Below are positions 60,970-64,000 of a stretch of 64,000 bases of DNA, in pieces (positions within the stretch are counted from its first letter, which is position 1; each line of letters starts with the position of its first letter). The DNA lies in the NCBI GenBank assembly GCA_963819905.1, contig CAWFXP010000007.1, positions 62,001-126,000 of the forward strand, in the 5' to 3' direction. This stretch comes from CAWCQC01 sp963819905 (lineage in GTDB: Bacteria; Actinomycetota; Thermoleophilia; Gaiellales; Gaiellaceae). The notes beneath the pieces are model-generated. The model ran no database searches and was not told the DNA's origin. It saw only the letters and a list, made by a program, of their open reading frames with translations. The position numbers were made by a program, and so were the translations under genes.

Positions 60970-63550
60970 TCAGGCGGGCGACGCGAGCTTCGGGTTGAAG
61001 CCCGCGAGGGGGATTCCCGTCGCCTTCGACGTCACGACGGAGATGGCCCGCAGGTCCTCGGGCTCGAGGTTCGAGATGTCGGTCTTCCCCGTGCAGCGTG
61101 GCATGATCGACGCCTCGGCGCGAAGCGCGTTCAGGAACAGCTCGGCCCGCTCGGCGCGATCCTCGGCGCTGACGTCGCCGTAGAACGCGACCGTGCCGCC
61201 CTCGATGCTTCCGCCCACGGCCAGCGCGAGCGACATCCCGTAGACGACTGCGTTCGCGCCGAGGCCGATCAGCTTGGCGGCGTCGGTCCCCGAGCGCGCC
61301 CCGCCGAAGTGAAGGAGCACGAGATCCTCCTCACGGTTGGCTGCGCGCATGATCTGCACCGCGTCTCTGATCGCGGACAGATCAGGCGGGCCGGCGAGCT
61401 CGGGCCAGGTGCCGGCGACGCCGGGGCTCGCATCGACGAGGAGCAGGTCGAAACCGTGCTCGAGCGCGAACGGGATCGCCTCCGGGAGCTCGGCTGCGGT
61501 TGCCGAAACGCCGAGGAGCTGGTCGTCGCGCTGCCGTCGGGGGGGTCGCCGGTCGAGCCCCGAGATCCGAGCCGAGCGCGATGACCGCGGCCGCGTCCGC
61601 ATGCGGCTCGTCACCGGAGGTGAGCAGCTGGAGCCAGGGCACGCCGGGGGCGAGCTGCCGCCGGCCGACGTAGGCGAGCCCCTGCGCCTCGAGGCCGTGG
61701 GCGACCGCCGCGCGAACGGCCTCGGGCGCCTCGTCGAAGCCGGAGGCGAGGAACGGCGCTCGTAGCTCCAGGGCTTTCCCGAGCTCGGTCGTGATGCGGC
61801 AGGCGTCGCGGTACGGGTCGATCACGAGGCGCGAGAGGTTCGCGGGGAGGAAGACGATGTCGTCGAGGGACGCCACCTGCGGGCTGAAATGCGTCTCGTT
61901 CGAGACGGTGAGACGTTTCGTGAAGACCGCTCGCTGCTTGCGCGCGTCCTCCGGCTTCGTCCGCGCCATGACGAAGATGTCCTCGCGCGTCCGGACGCTG
62001 TAGTCGGCGGAACCGGTCTCGGCGTCACAGCGGTAGCAGCGGGCAGCCTCGCGCTTCGCCGCCTCGTCGTCGTAGGTCGTCTCGATCTCGGGGAACGCGA
62101 TCGGGTTGTCGCCGAGGCCTCGGAACTCCTGGTGCTCGCGGGCGAACACCTCCCAGAGCGCGTCCTGGGCGACCGGGACGCGACGCGTCTTGTACGGCGT
62201 GCGATAGGGGAGAGGGTTGGGGTCGCCCTCGAGGTAGTGCTGGAGGTAGTACGCGGCGCGGTGGCCGTGGTACATGGCGGTCACGATCGTCGAGGGGCCG
62301 AACGCGCCGTCGCCCGCCGCGAAGACCTTCGGGTCGTCGGTGCGCATCGAGTCCCAGTCCGTGTGCACCTTCTCCGCGGCCATCAGGCCGAGCGATTCGA
62401 GGTGCGCCGACTCGGCCTTCTGGCCGGTCGCGAGGATGACGAGCCCGCACGGAACGTCGTGCTCCGAGTTCGGCACGTCGAGCGCGACTCTGCGGCCGTC
62501 GAGCCCGGGCTCGCCGAGCTCGGTCTTGACGCAGCGGAGCATGAACCCGCCGCCGTTCTCGTAGACCCCGACCGGCTGGGTGTTGTAGAGGATCTCGATC
62601 CCCTCCTCGATCGCCCCCCAGAGCTCGTCCTTGCGGGCCGGGATCTCGTCGGGCCCGCGCCGGTAGACGATCTTCACGTCCTCGCAGCCCGGGAGGCGCC
62701 TCGCCGAGCGGCACGCGTCCATCGCGACGTCGCCGGCGCCGACGACGATCACCTTCGCCGGCAGCTCGGGCCGCTCGCCGCCGTTGACGCGGCGCAGGAA
62801 CTCGACTCCGTCCTCGATCCGCCGGTCGCGGCCGTGCTCCAGGTTGAGCCCCTTGGCCCACCACGCACCGATCGTCAGGAGGACGGCGTCGTGGCGCTCC
62901 TTCAGCTCCTCGAGGGTGACGTCGTCCCCGAGCGCCGTGCCCAGGTGCACCGTGATCCCGGGACAGCGCGCCAGCATCCGGTCGATGTCCTCGCGGAAGA
63001 CCTCCGGGGGGCAGCGGAACGCCGGAATGCCCCAGGTCATGTAGCCGCCCAGCATCTCCGTCATCTCGTAGACGTGAACCTCGTAGCCCGCCTCGGCGAG
63101 ATCCTGCGCGGCGGTCAGGCCGGCGGGCCCGCCGCCGACGATCCCGACCGTCTGCGTCTTCGTCACGGGGACCGCGGCGGGCCGGTAGCCGGCGCCGAGT
63201 TGATCCATGACGTAGCGCTTGAGGTTTCGAATCGCGAGCGGCCCGTCGGAGTCGGCCCGCCGGCAGGCGGGCTCGCAGGGCGCGTCGCAGACGCGGCCGC
63301 AAACCGAGGAGAAGGGATTCGTGGCCGTGATCGCCTCGAAGGCCTCCTCGATCTTCCCCTCCCAGATGTAGGCGATGTACGAGGGCGCGTCCGTGCCGAT
63401 CGGGCATGCCACCTGGCAGGGGGCAGGCACGAAGTGGGCGTCGGGCACGTCGTCGCGCTCCGCCAGCTCGTCCGGAACGGCCGGCGGCGCGACGCGGTCC
63501 GGCCCGTAGACGTCGGGCTCGGGCGGGACGGCGAAGGCGTCGTCGCTCAT
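60970..63550 (-). CDS. GltD-like NADPH oxidoreductase fused to an FMN glutamate-synthase-like domain, one frame break
   Basis: About 860 codons. Residues 1-130 form the FeS N-domain (PCQVACPIGTDAPSY, CGRVCDAPCEPACRR). Next come FAD/NADPH folds (VGIVGGGPAGLTAAQDLAEA, VIVVGAGDVAMDACRSARR, ILATGQKAESAH) and a further cysteine pair (CYRCDAE). After about residue 500 the text (PQVASLDDIVFLPANLSRLV, LVDASPG, LVLLHFGGARSGTDAAKLIG) resembles glutamate-synthase FMN domains. The +1 break is near 61540-61565, beside a run of seven G. Its ATG overlaps the stop of the upstream glutamate-synthase-like gene, so the two should work together. Confidence 0.78.
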
Positions 63551-64000
63551 TGCGCGTGCACCGGCGAGGCGAGCGTCGGCGCGGCGTTCTCGGCGTACTC
63601 GGGCGCGTACGGGAGGCGCGTGATCGCGGCCGCCTCGGGAGTCAGTGCGACGAGGTCGTCGCGCGAGAGCTCGTACACCGAGGCGTACCCGTGCGCGCGC
63701 ACGACCGAGGCGAGCTGCCAGCGCACCGCCTCGAGAAAGCGATGGATGTTCCACGACTCGACGTCGATGTCGTAGCGCGCGACGAACTCGGGATCCTGCG
63801 TGGCGATGCCGACCACGCACTGGCCGACCGCGCACTGCAGGCACGCGATGCAGCCGCCGGCGATGATCGCCGAGGTGCCCACCGCCACGCCGTGAGCGCC
63901 GAGGGCGATCGCCTTCGCGGTGTCGATCCCGTCCTTGACGCCGCCCATGAGCATGATCGGCATCCCGGTTGCCTCGATCTCCTCGAGGGCGTCGAGCGCC
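63547..64000 (-). CDS. FMN/3Fe-4S glutamate synthase-type protein, N-terminus outside the window
   Basis: Only the last 151 codons or so are visible, as the frame is open to the right edge. MPIMLMGGVKDGIDTAKAIA and VGTSAIIAGGCIACLQCAVG are the FMN phosphate loop and the start of the 3Fe-4S cysteine cluster (C-I-A-C-L-Q-C-x4-C), with VVGIATQDPE after it. This is the FMN-barrel end of GltB-type enzymes or of the shorter GlxD/MgsC-type subunits. ATGA coupling to the GltD-like gene indicates one complex. With sox-like genes in the window, N-methylglutamate synthase is a possible identity. Confidence 0.8.
   Translation of the reverse strand, partial: ALDALEEIEATGMPIMLMGGVKDGIDTAKAIALGAHGVAVGTSAIIAGGCIACLQCAVGQCVVGIATQDPEFVARYDIDVESWNIHRFLEAVRWQLASVVRAHGYASVYELSRDDLVALTPEAAAITRLPYAPEYAENAAPTLASPVHAQ

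Noticed and set aside
1..64000. tRNA, rRNA, prophage or integrase-bounded island
   Set aside because: No cloverleaf-like, rRNA-like or attachment-site sequence was recognised, and the only transposase is the RAYT gene.

Overview
This 64 kb window is a dense, GC-rich bacterial chromosome segment. Coding regions use GTG and TTG starts freely, and many genes overlap by 1-4 bases (ATGA, GTGA, TGATG). The gene families (PadR, IclR and LuxR/AAA regulators, soxBDAG, FMN-type glutamate synthase, class III transaminases, YVTN and M23 exported proteins) and codon use suggest a soil Actinomycetota, perhaps Thermoleophilia/Gaiellales; the class-level guess is an inference. No rRNA, tRNA, prophage or CRISPR array was seen, and no gap between genes exceeds 300 bases.

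Layout. 0-5 kb: amine/aldehyde catabolism (aldehyde dehydrogenase cut by the window edge, alpha/beta hydrolase, class III transaminase, unassigned ATP-grasp enzyme). 5-11.4 kb: MacB-like ABC exporter, cupin/PadR divergent pair, HtrA lipoprotein protease, K+ channel. 11.4-15 kb: GcvT-like protein, sucrase/ferredoxin-like protein, agmatinase-type ureohydrolase, cupin. 15-22 kb (minus): a probable operon of trimethylamine-dehydrogenase-type flavoprotein, etfB, etfA, pheA and a membrane iron-sulfur ETF oxidoreductase. 22-27.4 kb: aldehyde dehydrogenase, MFS exporter, universal stress protein, amino-acid permease. 27.5-31 kb: a three-gene oxidoreductase operon (saccharopine-dehydrogenase-like, flavin amine oxidase, diaminopentanoate-dehydrogenase-like). 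31-31.7 kb: a RAYT (REP-associated tyrosine transposase) gene with its REP palindromes. 31.7-37.2 kb: GMC oxidoreductase, second GcvT-like protein, IclR regulator divergent from a DAO-family oxidase. 37-41.3 kb: cation/proton antiporter and an amt operon with three tiny genes. 41.4-48.8 kb (minus): soxDAGB followed by fhs and folD. 49-58 kb: YVTN propeller, metallopeptidase-like lipoprotein, two tail-to-tail M23 paralogues, and two badly frame-broken genes (BBE-type oxidase, LuxR/AAA regulator). 58-64 kb: DUF4242 protein, EamA transporter, class IV transaminase, cNMP-binding protein and glutamate-synthase-like genes.

Functional theme. Much of the window reads as oxidative demethylation of methylated amines. 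A flavoprotein with the trimethylamine dehydrogenase active-site residues passes electrons to ETF and a membrane FeS oxidoreductase. Heterotetrameric sarcosine oxidase (or N-methylglutamate dehydrogenase) and two stand-alone GcvT-fold proteins could feed methylene units to tetrahydrofolate, with FolD and Fhs processing them. Aldehyde dehydrogenases, transaminases, an Amt channel and glutamate-synthase-like proteins could handle aldehydes and released nitrogen.

Quality caution. At least 10 genes have a broken frame or an in-frame stop although the similarity continues. Nearly all breaks are +1 and more than half lie in 53.9-57.0 kb. Insertion-type sequence errors are the likely cause, so breaks should not be read as gene loss without checking reads.
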